Assembly: GCA_964429695.1 (NCBI GenBank)
Contig: CAYSCS010000064.1
Location: 1-20,646 of the forward strand
DNA: 20,646 nt
Reading direction: 5' to 3'
From: CAYSCS01 sp964429695
Lineage (GTDB): Bacteria; Acidobacteriota; Aminicenantia; Aminicenantales; Aminicenantaceae
How positions within the stretch are numbered: the first letter of the stretch is position 1; every line of letters starts with the position of its first letter. This document shows positions 1 to 8,113 of the stretch, one piece after another. Under the pieces are notes generated by a model. That model had not been told where the DNA came from and did not search any database. It worked only from the letters and a program-made list of their open reading frames with translations. The translations under genes and the position numbers were made by a program.

Positions 1-989
1 AGAACACTTCACACTCTCCCCATTGAAAGAAAAAGAGTGTCTATAGGGGTCAAATTGAGACGTTTCTCCTTTGAGGAAGGCCACAGGAGACGGTTTGAGG
101 ATTTGCGAAAGGAGGAAGCATTACCCGAGGCCTCTGTGCTTGATGATGAGTATTCGTGATGTTTCACCCCACCCCGGGCTTCACTGGGCCAAAGCCATTG
201 ATCGGCAGAGGATGAGGAAGAATCTACCCTCTGCTTCTTGTCTGAGGAGGGTGCTCTGGGACAAGATGAGCTCAGTTTGAAGGAAAGAAATCGATCTCTT
301 ACACCAGGGGTTGAGCTGTGTAGGGGTAGTCTATGGGGGAGAAGAAGGAAAGAGAAGTCTTTCTTCTTTTTTCAAGAGACTTCTGAGATTTAAAGTTTCC
401 CTTAAGGCTTTAACTCTTGATATGTTGCGGCCCTCTCTGAGGACGATAAGAGCACGTTTTCCTCAAAGTGCGTTGGTCTTTGATACCTTCCATATTCTCG
501 CCGCTTACTACAGGATGCTAGATGCTCTGCGGACCCATGAGTATCACAAGCTCCCAGGCCCGATGAGAAAGCTCATTAAGGAGACTCAATTCTTGCTTCT
601 TCGAGGGTAAGAGAAGCATCCCAACCAAAGAGAAACTCCAAAAGCTTCTGCAGATTAACAGGAATCTCTTCTTCATAGCTTATGTGCTTAAAGAAGAACT
701 CTGGAGACTCTTGTGATTCGAATCTAGAGAAGATGCCGAGAGGTTTTTTATCGCTTGGAGTAGAAAGGCGCTGAATCTGGGGTTAGGAAGCTTGTGAAGT
801 TTGCCACTCTTTTCAGAGACACGTGGAAGGCATCCTGAATTATTTTCCCTATTCCCTCTCCAAAGCAATGGTCTAAGGGATTAATAACAAGATCAAAGTC
901 AAAAAGAGAAAGGCATAGGTCACAGAGAAGTGGAGTATTTTAAGCTCAAAATCTATAATCTCCACTTATCCAGGTACTCATTATTGTGA
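1..989 (+). pseudogene. Decayed ISL3-family transposase, 5' end cut by window edge
   Basis: Reading across several frames reconstructs an ISL3-type DDE transposase. An N-terminal stretch is open from position 1 to a stop at 157-159. The core is open at 311-610 and contains LTLDM and VFDTFHILAAYYRMLDALR, matching the first two catalytic aspartate regions of the family. The C-terminal part must be read in at least three frames: INRNLFFIAYVLKEELWRL, KLVKFATLFRDTWK, GINNKIKVKKRKA, and a tail resembling EYFKLKIYNLHLSRY ending at TGA 987-989. The codon where the family has its catalytic Glu, just before GINNK, is now TAA (874-876). With at least four frameshifts and several stops it cannot be active. 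No terminal inverted repeat could be identified. The family call is from recognised motifs only. Confidence 0.8.
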
Positions 990-1089
990 TCAACCATATT
1001 TTTAATTTAGAGAGAGGCTGAGTGTATTCCTATGTTTGGTGAGGGTTTCAAAATTAAAGAAATAGAGGTTCATTCTTGAGGGAGAGTAT

Positions 1090-1119
1090 TTGACTTTTGA
1101 AAAAGACTAAAGTTAAAAT
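1090..1119 (+). promoter_or_regulatory. Sigma-70-type promoter for the ThiF-like gene
   Basis: TTGACT at 1090-1095 is followed, after an 18-bp spacer, by TAAAAT at 1114-1119. Each hexamer has one mismatch to consensus. Transcription would start near 1126, leaving about 55 nt of leader before the ATG at 1182. A purine-rich GGAGGA lies at 1161-1166, but it is 15 nt from the ATG, which is long for a Shine-Dalgarno site. Confidence 0.5.
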
Positions 1120-1181
1120 GCTGCCATAAAATAAATAAAAATATATTACCCACAGGATTTGGAGGAAACTCGAATCAAAAG

Positions 1182-2036
1182 ATGAGAAATTCCCTTCGTC
1201 AGGAGTTAAAAAATCTCTCTGAAGGGAAGAAGACTGCGAAGGGGGAAGAGTATTTTTCCCTTTCCCATGAATTACTGATACGCTTTTCCCTCGAGCACAA
1301 ACTCGGCTTGAGAGAGGTAGAGATGGAGGCTTTGAAGATGGAGATTGTTCCTGAGAGGTATCAGCGGAACCTAGGAACCATAGGAATAGAGGGGCAGATA
1401 AAGCTTCTTGATTCTCGGGTGGCAGTTGTTGGGGCAGGAGGGCTGGGGGGAATGGCTCTTGAGCTTCTAGCAAGGTTTGGGGTGGGAAGGATAACTCTCG
1501 TTGACAGCGATTTTTTCCAGGATAGTAACCTCAATCGCCAGATTCTCAGCCATTCTAAAAACCTAGGAAAGAAAAAAGTAGAGGAAGCTTCCCGGAGAAT
1601 TTCCCTCATCAACCCAGCCCTAGAATTAAAGATTTTTGACCTCCTGGTTGACGAAGGAAATCTTCCCTCCCTTCTGGAAGATTGCCAGGTGGCTGTTGAC
1701 GGACTGGATAATATCCAAACAAGATTCATTCTGGAGAAAGTCTGCAAGAAGAAGGGGATTCCTCTTGTCCATGGAGCCATCGCCGGTTTCATGGGTCAGG
1801 TGACTACTATATTTCCCGAAGATGAGGGCCTTAGGCTCATCTATGGTTCAGAAGAGACTAAGGCCATAGGAATAGAAAGTCAGCTAGGGACTCCTTGTCT
1901 CACTCCCGTTGCAGTGGCCTCCTGGCAGGTCTCTGAAGTAGTCAAGATTCTCCTCGGCTGGGATCCTACGCTTAGAAACAGGCTCTTGTTCTTTGATATG
2001 AAGAAAGGAATAATTGAATTTATAGACCTGGGTTAA
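1182..2036 (+). CDS. HesA/MoeB/ThiF-family adenylyltransferase (E1-like)
   Basis: This 284-residue cytoplasmic protein belongs to the E1-like family that adenylates the C-terminal glycine of a ubiquitin-like sulfur carrier (MoaD or ThiS type). Visible features are the nucleotide-binding loop VVGAGGLGG (82-90), Asp110 with SNLNRQ (115-120), the VDGLDN segment (172-177) and Cys239 in GTPCLTP, near the usual position of the acceptor cysteine. The two zinc-binding CxxC pairs of MoeB and ThiF are absent. The N-terminal 60 residues, with LREVEMEAL and VPERYQRN, resemble homologues encoded beside tungsten-dependent aldehyde ferredoxin oxidoreductases, where a role in pterin-cofactor maturation is suspected. 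No such oxidoreductase or carrier gene is in the window, so the specific substrate is unknown. The gene stands alone, convergent with the aminotransferase. Confidence 0.85.
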   Translation: MRNSLRQELKNLSEGKKTAKGEEYFSLSHELLIRFSLEHKLGLREVEMEALKMEIVPERYQRNLGTIGIEGQIKLLDSRVAVVGAGGLGGMALELLARFGVGRITLVDSDFFQDSNLNRQILSHSKNLGKKKVEEASRRISLINPALELKIFDLLVDEGNLPSLLEDCQVAVDGLDNIQTRFILEKVCKKKGIPLVHGAIAGFMGQVTTIFPEDEGLRLIYGSEETKAIGIESQLGTPCLTPVAVASWQVSEVVKILLGWDPTLRNRLLFFDMKKGIIEFIDLG

Positions 2037-2124
2037 ATTTTCAGGAATCATAAAGAAATTAGTAGCTTAGCTCGCCTTTTTTCAATCTTTCTCCCTTTCT
2101 AAATTAAACTCTTTAAGGTGAGAT

Positions 2125-3459
2125 TCATCTTTCTGTGAGAGTATCCGCATAAGAAAGCACTTCATCGATGATACTCAAGCCTTCTAGCAATTGATCGTCA
2201 GAGATAGAAAGAGGAGGGGCGATGAAGAGAAACATCCAGCGGACATAGGTGAAGAGCCCTCTTGCGAGGAGACGACGGAAAATTTCTTTGCTTGGCTCCG
2301 CCTCTTTCCCTTGAGCGTTGTAAGGTGTGAGAGGTAGTTTTGTTTTTTTGTTTTTGACAAGTTCAATGCAGGAAAAAAGCCCAATAGACCTTGTATCACC
2401 GACGCAGGGATGTCTTTCTTTCATTTCCTCGAGTCTTTTCTTAAGGAGGATGCCCAGAGTTTTTGCTTTTTCTATGAGATTTTCTTGTTTATAGACTTCA
2501 ATCGACGCTAGAGCAGCTGCACAAGAGACAGGATGGGAGTTATAGGTAAGGCCACAGTAGAGCATTTCTTTTTCCAATTGCTTACTCACTCGAGTTGAGA
2601 TTGCCACTGCTCCAAAGGGAAGATAGGCAGAGGTGAGGCCCTTCGCCATGATCATCATGTCGGGCACCACGTCCCAATGTTGAATGGCAAACCACTTGCC
2701 CGTGCGTCCAAACCCGCTCATTACCTCATCGACGATAAAGAGGATATCGTGCTCATCGCAGATTTCTCTTATGCGTTTTAAGTAGCCATCGGGAGGGATG
2801 ATGAGGCCGTTACTCCCAGTTACAGGCTCCAAAAAGATGGCAGCAATGGTCTGGGGTGATTCATACTTTATGACCTCAGCCACATGCTCGGCGCACTGAA
2901 TTCCGCATTCAGGGTGAGTGAGTTTGAAAGGACATCGATAGCAATAGGGGTCGAGGACATGCACTATACCAGGAATTCCGGGTTCAACAGGAAGCCTCCT
3001 CGGATCTCCAGAGAGGCTTATTGCTCCGTAGGTAGCGCCGTGATAGGAGCGGTAGCGGGCAATGATTTTTTGTTTGCCGGTGTAAGCCCTGGCCATTTTG
3101 ATGGCATTGTCGGTTGAATCTCCGCCTCCAAGAGTAAAGAAAAATTTTTTGCAATCTCCAGGAGTAATTTCTGCCAGAGCCTTGGCGAGTCTGCTTCTTG
3201 TTTCATAGGCAAATCCGGGATGGAGGTAGCAGACTTTGTCTACCTGATCCTTGATGGCGCTAATGATTTTTTCGTTTTTGTGCCCGGCGTTGACGCACAT
3301 TACTTGTGAAGAAAAATCCAAGATTTTCTTCCCTTCTGAATCGATGAGATATACTCCCTCTGCGTCAGAGATGACCATGGGGTCGTAATTCTCATTCACT
3401 GTCCAGGAGTGGAGAATGTGTTTCTTATCCAGGGCCTTTATCTCAGCCTTGTCCATCAT
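2125..3459 (-). CDS. Class III PLP-dependent aminotransferase
   Basis: This 444-residue cytoplasmic fold-type I enzyme transfers an amino group, usually from an omega-amino donor to pyruvate, 2-oxoglutarate or glyoxylate. The hallmarks are GGGDSTDNAIKMAR (cofactor phosphate region), SYHGATYGA, the cofactor Asp in FIVDEVMSGFGRTGK (about 244) and the Schiff-base Lys273 in MAKGLTSAYLPFGAV. Length is normal for the family. A cysteine-containing insert, PYCYRCPF then HPECGIQC, follows the HGAT region; similar inserts occur in taurine- and beta-alanine-pyruvate-type members, but the substrate cannot be assigned. The start is the first of two adjacent ATGs, preceded by an AGAGGA ribosome site. It is transcribed alone from a promoter at 3514-3542 and converges with the ThiF-like gene, with 88 nt between stops and no clear terminator. 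Confidence 0.88.
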   Translation of the reverse strand: MMDKAEIKALDKKHILHSWTVNENYDPMVISDAEGVYLIDSEGKKILDFSSQVMCVNAGHKNEKIISAIKDQVDKVCYLHPGFAYETRSRLAKALAEITPGDCKKFFFTLGGGDSTDNAIKMARAYTGKQKIIARYRSYHGATYGAISLSGDPRRLPVEPGIPGIVHVLDPYCYRCPFKLTHPECGIQCAEHVAEVIKYESPQTIAAIFLEPVTGSNGLIIPPDGYLKRIREICDEHDILFIVDEVMSGFGRTGKWFAIQHWDVVPDMMIMAKGLTSAYLPFGAVAISTRVSKQLEKEMLYCGLTYNSHPVSCAAALASIEVYKQENLIEKAKTLGILLKKRLEEMKERHPCVGDTRSIGLFSCIELVKNKKTKLPLTPYNAQGKEAEPSKEIFRRLLARGLFTYVRWMFLFIAPPLSISDDQLLEGLSIIDEVLSYADTLTER

Positions 3460-3513
3460 CTTTTTCCTCTAGCTAAAGATTTTAATTATGGCTTGTTCAA
3501 CCAATTAGCTTTG

Positions 3514-3542
3514 CTTATAGCAGAGAAAAATTCATAAGTCAA
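3514..3542 (-). promoter_or_regulatory. Sigma-70-type promoter for the aminotransferase
   Basis: On the minus strand TTGACT (3542-3537) and TATAAG (3519-3514) are separated by exactly 17 bp, with one mismatch in each hexamer. Predicted initiation near 3507 gives a leader of about 48 nt before the ATG at 3459. Confidence 0.6.
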
Positions 3543-3568
3543 AAAATTCGAGAGAATGATGAAATTCC

Positions 3569-4046
3569 AACCCAAATATTCGGATAAGGGTTAATTTGGG
3601 GAAAAAATTAGAGAATCAAATCTGTTAGATACTAATCTAAATGAGACTAAGCAAAGTATCTTTTTCGAGCCATCACCCTCTGAAAATGAGCTAAAATCCT
3701 GCTTTTTCCATCATCCCACCAGAAAAATTTAATTCCTGAGCCAACTCTTTATAGTCTCAGTCCCACAGGTCTAACCTGAAGCTTCTGAAAAATGAGACGG
3801 GAAGTAATGATAATGGGCTGAAAGGCGAAGTAAAGCTCGGGGGGAATGATAAGCCACTCCGCTAGAAAAGTTGAGCACCCGGTAGGGTAAGTGCTTAATT
3901 TGGAGCCATAACCAGGAACCTTCCAGATGGGTAAGCCAGAAGCGCGAGTTGGGAGAAGACCGCTATGTTACCAGTTTCTTGGGGAAAGAGAGGCTTCTTT
4001 TTTTATAAGATGAAAAAATATCACCCCTTAAGCGAATATTCGGGTT
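3569..4046. repeat. 478-bp element with terminal inverted repeats (MITE- or IS-remnant-like)
   Basis: The left end (3569-3590) and the reverse complement of the right end (4046-4025) match at 19 of 22 positions. Both contain AATATTCG flanked by AACCC on the outside and TAAGGG on the inside. The left end can also fold: CCCAAAT (3571-3577) pairs with ATTTGGG (3594-3600). The interior has no recognisable gene on either strand; longer open stretches on the minus strand contain stops and no motif I recognise. A diverged copy of the right end occurs at about 20430-20514, so this is a dispersed family and not a chance palindrome. No target-site duplication is evident. The element fills the 617-nt gap between the divergent aminotransferase and peptidase genes. 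A cis-acting regulatory sequence is the alternative reading. Confidence 0.6.
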
Positions 4047-4079
4047 CTTCTCGTTAATGAAGAATTTGATTTCTAGATG

Positions 4080-4088
4080 TGGTATAAT
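4080..4088 (+). promoter_or_regulatory. Extended -10 promoter of the M1 peptidase gene
   Basis: TGG directly precedes a perfect TATAAT (4083-4088), giving an extended -10 (TGnTATAAT). No good -35 lies 16-18 bp upstream, as is common for extended -10 promoters. Initiation would fall near A4095, six bases before the GTG at 4101. The upstream ATG at 4077 overlaps this element and could not be in the transcript. Confidence 0.55.
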
Positions 4089-4100
4089 AAAGACAATTCA

Positions 4101-6704
4101 GTGAAAAAAAACCTATTTAAAAGAAAAATTCTTTCAATCCTCCTTCCTCTTTTTTTAGCTTCTAATTTAAGAGCTGAAGAAACCCTTAATGACTTTTTTC
4201 TTAGAGTGAAGTCTTATCTTGAAAAGATGGAAATTTCTTACTATCTCGAAACTTTTGCTGAAGAAAAGAGAACCGCTGAAGAAATGCTCATGGAGGAGAA
4301 ACTGGAGAAATTTCAGATTGAAAAAATCTCTCTTTTCAAGGCAAACATAGTAGACGAGGGAGAGGAAGCAAGACTATATGCGCGGGCGATTTTTCAAAAC
4401 TCATACTTAGTCCTAATTGAAACTTGGAGTCTCTTTCTTTCCAGAATAGAAGGGAAGTGGCAGATAAAGAATAAAATTATAAATTCAGATGTAAAGGAAC
4501 TATACAAGATAAAGATTCCTTCGGAAAGAATCGAGAGAATTAGACAAATTGAGATAACTCACACGGACATCAAGCTTAGTTTCGAAGATTGCCTCGTTCT
4601 TTACGACAATATCCCTCAGTTCGAAACTGCCCTTCTCATCCTCGGTAAGGGAAAGCTCAATTTCTCTCCCTCTGACCCTAAAGAAAGGCATCAGATACAA
4701 TTAATCTATAAAGAGGACGAGATAAGAGATGATGTAAAATACGCTTACCTCAGATTTTCAGACTTTTTTTTCAAGAAAAACATCAAAATTGTAGAAGAGA
4801 GCGAGGAGAGAAAGAATCAATTTTCAGCAGCAGAAATAAACAGGGCTTATTCTCTGTTTAAGAGACATTATCATCGGTCTTTCACCATTCTCGATCCCTT
4901 GACAGGGGAGATTCTTTCTTTCCTTCCCCAGGGGGATGAGGCTGTGATTGAATTTGAGGGCGAAAAAATAGGACGCTTCAGCTATATATATTCTCCTTTT
5001 TCAAGAGAAGAAATAAATTTTTTCAAATGGGAGGGAGAAAAAATATTAAATCTTTATTCACCTCGAGCCATTCAAGAATCGAGAAGAATTTTTATCTCTT
5101 TTGGACAGATGTTTGATGTCGAAAGGTATCAAATTGAGGTTGACTTCGATCCCAAGGAATCCTATCTTTCTGCTAGGGCAAAAGTAGAAATAAAGTCCCA
5201 TGTCAAGGCCCTTGATGGAGCCAAGTTTAAAATCAACCCCGACCTCCAAATTTTACGGATATTTGATCAGAAGAGAAGGGAGCTCTATTATACCCAAGAC
5301 AAATTAAGAAAGATTCTTTATGTTTATTTTGTTGAGCCACCTCTAGAGACAGAAACAATCTCGATTGAAATTTTCTACAGAGGGAAGCTTTTGCCCCCAG
5401 CTCAGACAGCAGATGTTTTTCTCGGTCCTCCTTTCCAGGAAAAAGGTTTAAATTTCCCTGTTAAGTACGACACTTATCTCTTTAGCCAGTCCTCCTACTG
5501 GTATCCAGCCCCTCCCGAGGAAGGGTATTTTAAAGCCAGATTGAAGATTATGGTTCCCCCTGAATACACGTGTATTTCGAACGGAGAAATGGTGGAGAAG
5601 GGTAAAGTAAATGGAGTAGAAAGGGTGGAGGCGATCGATAAGGTAGGGCGTGCTTTTTATGTTTTTGAAACTCACTACCCCCTTAAATATCTCACCTTCA
5701 TCGTTGGTAAATTTACAAAGGTGCATGAAGATTTCTCCCCTATCCCCCTTGAATTTTTCGTTTCTCAAGAATTGCGGACTTTTAGGAAGGAGATTCCGGG
5801 GGAGACTAAAGATATTCTGAGCTTCTTTGAAGATAAGTTTGGAGCATTTCCTTTTGAGAAGATGAGTATAATCAAAAGAGAATGGTCAACGAGCGGAGGA
5901 CATAGCCCAGCATCCTTTATCGTGCTCAACGAATTGCCCAGATTCTCCGTGGGCTCGCGAATAATTTATAAGAGTCCTGTTGACCTCTCAAGATGGGATG
6001 AATATTTTCTTGCCCATGAAATTGCGCATCAATGGTGGGGGCAGGGAGTAACCTGGAAAACTTATCATGACCAGTGGCTTAGTGAGGGCATGGCTCAATT
6101 TTCTGCGATTCTCTACCTCGAGAAAAAATATGGAGAAAGAGCCTTTTCTCTCATTCTGAAAAAGCTTTCAGATTGGACTGTGAGGAAGTCTAAATGGGGG
6201 GCAATTTCTATGGGCTCGAGGCTCAGCTATTTTGATTTCGACGCCTATCAGGCCATCATTTACAATAAAGCTTCTCTTGTCCTTTTCATGCTCAGAGACT
6301 ATCTAGGCGAAGGACTGTTCTTTAAATGCATACGGGAATTTTTCGAGAGACATAAATATGGCTCTTCGAGCACCGCTGATTTTATGAACACTTTGGAAGA
6401 AGTTTCTGGAGTTGACTTAAGTCAATTTTCAAAGATGTGGTTTGATTCTTTCTTGCTTCCTGAGGTGAAGGTAAGTTATTCTCTTCAGCGGGAGAAAGGC
6501 GAATTCATTCTAAAATTTTCCATAAGGCAATTGAAGGAAAAATTCGTTTTTCCCCTCTGGCTGGAATGGGAGATAGGGGGTAAAAGAATAAGAGAGAGAA
6601 TTATAGTGAACGAAATCTTTCAGGAATTTGATTTTAGCCTTAAAGAAAAGCCCAAAAAGATTGTAATCAACCCGGACTCGGCAGTTCCAGGAAAGTTTCA
6701 TTAG
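4101..6704 (+). CDS. Secreted M1-family-like zinc metallopeptidase
   Basis: From GTG 4101 this is an 867-residue exported protein. The first 25 residues form a Sec signal peptide, KRKILSILLPLFLASNLRA, with likely cleavage after LRA. An N-terminal region (about 25-330) precedes the M1 beta-domain (about 335-540) and the catalytic domain. The zinc site is HEIAH (639-643) followed, after 18 residues, by Glu662 in LSEGMAQF. Tyr721 in YNKASLVL occupies the place of the transition-state tyrosine. The exopeptidase GAMEN motif is replaced by SGGHSP (598-603), so a classical aminopeptidase mode is doubtful; the substrate is unknown. An in-frame ATG at 4077 would add eight residues, but it sits in the -10 element and spoils the signal peptide. 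Neither start has a Shine-Dalgarno site. The gene converges with the response regulator, 10 nt apart. Confidence 0.85.
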   Translation: MKKNLFKRKILSILLPLFLASNLRAEETLNDFFLRVKSYLEKMEISYYLETFAEEKRTAEEMLMEEKLEKFQIEKISLFKANIVDEGEEARLYARAIFQNSYLVLIETWSLFLSRIEGKWQIKNKIINSDVKELYKIKIPSERIERIRQIEITHTDIKLSFEDCLVLYDNIPQFETALLILGKGKLNFSPSDPKERHQIQLIYKEDEIRDDVKYAYLRFSDFFFKKNIKIVEESEERKNQFSAAEINRAYSLFKRHYHRSFTILDPLTGEILSFLPQGDEAVIEFEGEKIGRFSYIYSPFSREEINFFKWEGEKILNLYSPRAIQESRRIFISFGQMFDVERYQIEVDFDPKESYLSARAKVEIKSHVKALDGAKFKINPDLQILRIFDQKRRELYYTQDKLRKILYVYFVEPPLETETISIEIFYRGKLLPPAQTADVFLGPPFQEKGLNFPVKYDTYLFSQSSYWYPAPPEEGYFKARLKIMVPPEYTCISNGEMVEKGKVNGVERVEAIDKVGRAFYVFETHYPLKYLTFIVGKFTKVHEDFSPIPLEFFVSQELRTFRKEIPGETKDILSFFEDKFGAFPFEKMSIIKREWSTSGGHSPASFIVLNELPRFSVGSRIIYKSPVDLSRWDEYFLAHEIAHQWWGQGVTWKTYHDQWLSEGMAQFSAILYLEKKYGERAFSLILKKLSDWTVRKSKWGAISMGSRLSYFDFDAYQAIIYNKASLVLFMLRDYLGEGLFFKCIREFFERHKYGSSSTADFMNTLEEVSGVDLSQFSKMWFDSFLLPEVKVSYSLQREKGEFILKFSIRQLKEKFVFPLWLEWEIGGKRIRERIIVNEIFQEFDFSLKEKPKKIVINPDSAVPGKFH

Positions 6705-6714
6705 AAAAATTTAC

Positions 6715-8106
6715 TCAATCTCCTACCTCTTCAGGACCTATCTCGAGTCTCTTTATCATTTCATTGAGAGTAGTGGGTTTTACTCCGAGAAGAGCCGCTG
6801 CCTTCTTCTGAATGCCGTTTGATTTTTTCAAAGCTTCTATGATGATTTTTTTCTGATAATTTCTCATCTGTTTTTTAAGAGGAAAAGATCCATCCTTCGA
6901 GATTATTCTATTCTCTTTGCTTTCTCTCTCAGGCAAGAGAAATGGCGGGAGACAATTTCTGGTAATGAGATTTGATTTTGTCAACACTACAGCCCTTTCG
7001 ATTAGATTTTCCAACTCGCGAACATTCCCTGGCCAGTCATATTGCTCCAGAATTTCCATGACATCCTCTGTGACTCCGATTATCTCTTTTCCATTCTCGG
7101 CGCTATAGATATTCAGAAAATGGGAAACAAGCAGAGGGATATCTTCTTTTCTCTTCCTCAAAGGGGGAAGCTCTATCTTGATCACGTTCAGGCGATAGAA
7201 TAGGTCCTGGCGGAATTTTTTCTGTCTTATCATTTCCTCAAGGTCCGAATTTGTGGCTGCAATCACTCTCACATCAGCCTTGATGGTTTTGGTTCCTCCT
7301 AATCTCATGAATTCCCTATCCTGCATGACTCTGAGAAGCTTTGCCTGAGTCTCAAGACTTAAAGAGGAAATTTCATCGAAAAAAATTGTTCCTTTGTCTG
7401 CCTCTTCAAAGAGTCCCTTCTTGTCAGTGACCGCACCAGTGAATGCGCCCTTTACGTGACCGAAAAGATGACTCTCCAGAAGGTCTGCGGGTAAGGAGCC
7501 ACTGTTGACGACGATGAAGGGTTGGCCAGCACGGTCGCTGTTTTGATGGATGGCTCTAGAGACCAATTCCTTCCCTGTTCCGCTTTCTCCCTGAATGAGA
7601 ATCGTGCTTCGAGTGGGGGCAGCTGCCTTTATGATTTCAAACACTTCTTGCATGACTTTGCTTTTGCCAATTATGTTTTCAAAACTGAACTTATTTTTGA
7701 GCTCTTGGCGAAGACGTATATTTTCTTCCTGGAGTTTCTTATGTTCTAAGGCTCTGTGGATGGTGAGGAGAAGTTCATCGTGTTTGAAGGGTTTCTGGAC
7801 ATAATCAAACGCCCCTGTTTTCATCGCTGAGATGGCAGATTCGATTGAAGCGTATGCGGTGATAATGATGACCATGACCCTGGGGTCGATCTTTTTCAAC
7901 TTTTTAAGAACCTCAATTCCATCCATTCCAGGCATGAGAAGGTCAAGCAAGACAAGGTCAAAAGAGGAAGAGGAGTGTTTCTCCAGAGCTTCCTCCCCAG
8001 AGGTTGACACCTCCACTTCATACCCTTCTGAGGTTAAAAGGTCTGTAAGAATTTCATGGATTATTTGTTCATCGTCGACAATATGAATGAGTGCTTTTTG
8101 TTCCAT
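6715..8106 (-). CDS. NtrC-family sigma-54-dependent response regulator
   Basis: This cytoplasmic transcription activator has three domains. The receiver domain (about 4-120) carries the acidic pair DD (11-12), phosphoacceptor Asp55 in LLDLLMPGMDG and Lys105 in VQKPF. The AAA+ domain has Walker A GESGTGKE (173-180), the sigma-54-contacting GAFTGA loop (220-225) and Walker B GTIFFDE (about 238-245). A Fis-type helix-turn-helix, KKAAALLGVKPTTLNEMIKR, lies at the C-terminus. Intact GAFTGA implies control of sigma-54 promoters. The ATG at 8106 is preferred because AAGG lies 5 nt upstream; a GTG at 8112 would add two residues. The kinase stop codon merges with this ribosome site, so the two are probably translationally coupled. 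Linkage to the pilus operon suggests a PilR-like role, which is inference. Confidence 0.93.
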   Translation of the reverse strand: MEQKALIHIVDDEQIIHEILTDLLTSEGYEVEVSTSGEEALEKHSSSSFDLVLLDLLMPGMDGIEVLKKLKKIDPRVMVIIITAYASIESAISAMKTGAFDYVQKPFKHDELLLTIHRALEHKKLQEENIRLRQELKNKFSFENIIGKSKVMQEVFEIIKAAAPTRSTILIQGESGTGKELVSRAIHQNSDRAGQPFIVVNSGSLPADLLESHLFGHVKGAFTGAVTDKKGLFEEADKGTIFFDEISSLSLETQAKLLRVMQDREFMRLGGTKTIKADVRVIAATNSDLEEMIRQKKFRQDLFYRLNVIKIELPPLRKRKEDIPLLVSHFLNIYSAENGKEIIGVTEDVMEILEQYDWPGNVRELENLIERAVVLTKSNLITRNCLPPFLLPERESKENRIISKDGSFPLKKQMRNYQKKIIIEALKKSNGIQKKAAALLGVKPTTLNEMIKRLEIGPEEVGD

Positions 8107-8113
8107 TTTCACC

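Noticed and set aside
2037..2124. Bidirectional terminator between the convergent ThiF-like and aminotransferase genes
   Set aside because: A short T run is present, but no stem of useful length precedes it.
3600..4020. Transposase gene inside the inverted-repeat element
   Set aside because: Minus-strand open stretches occur but contain stops and show no recognisable transposase motif.
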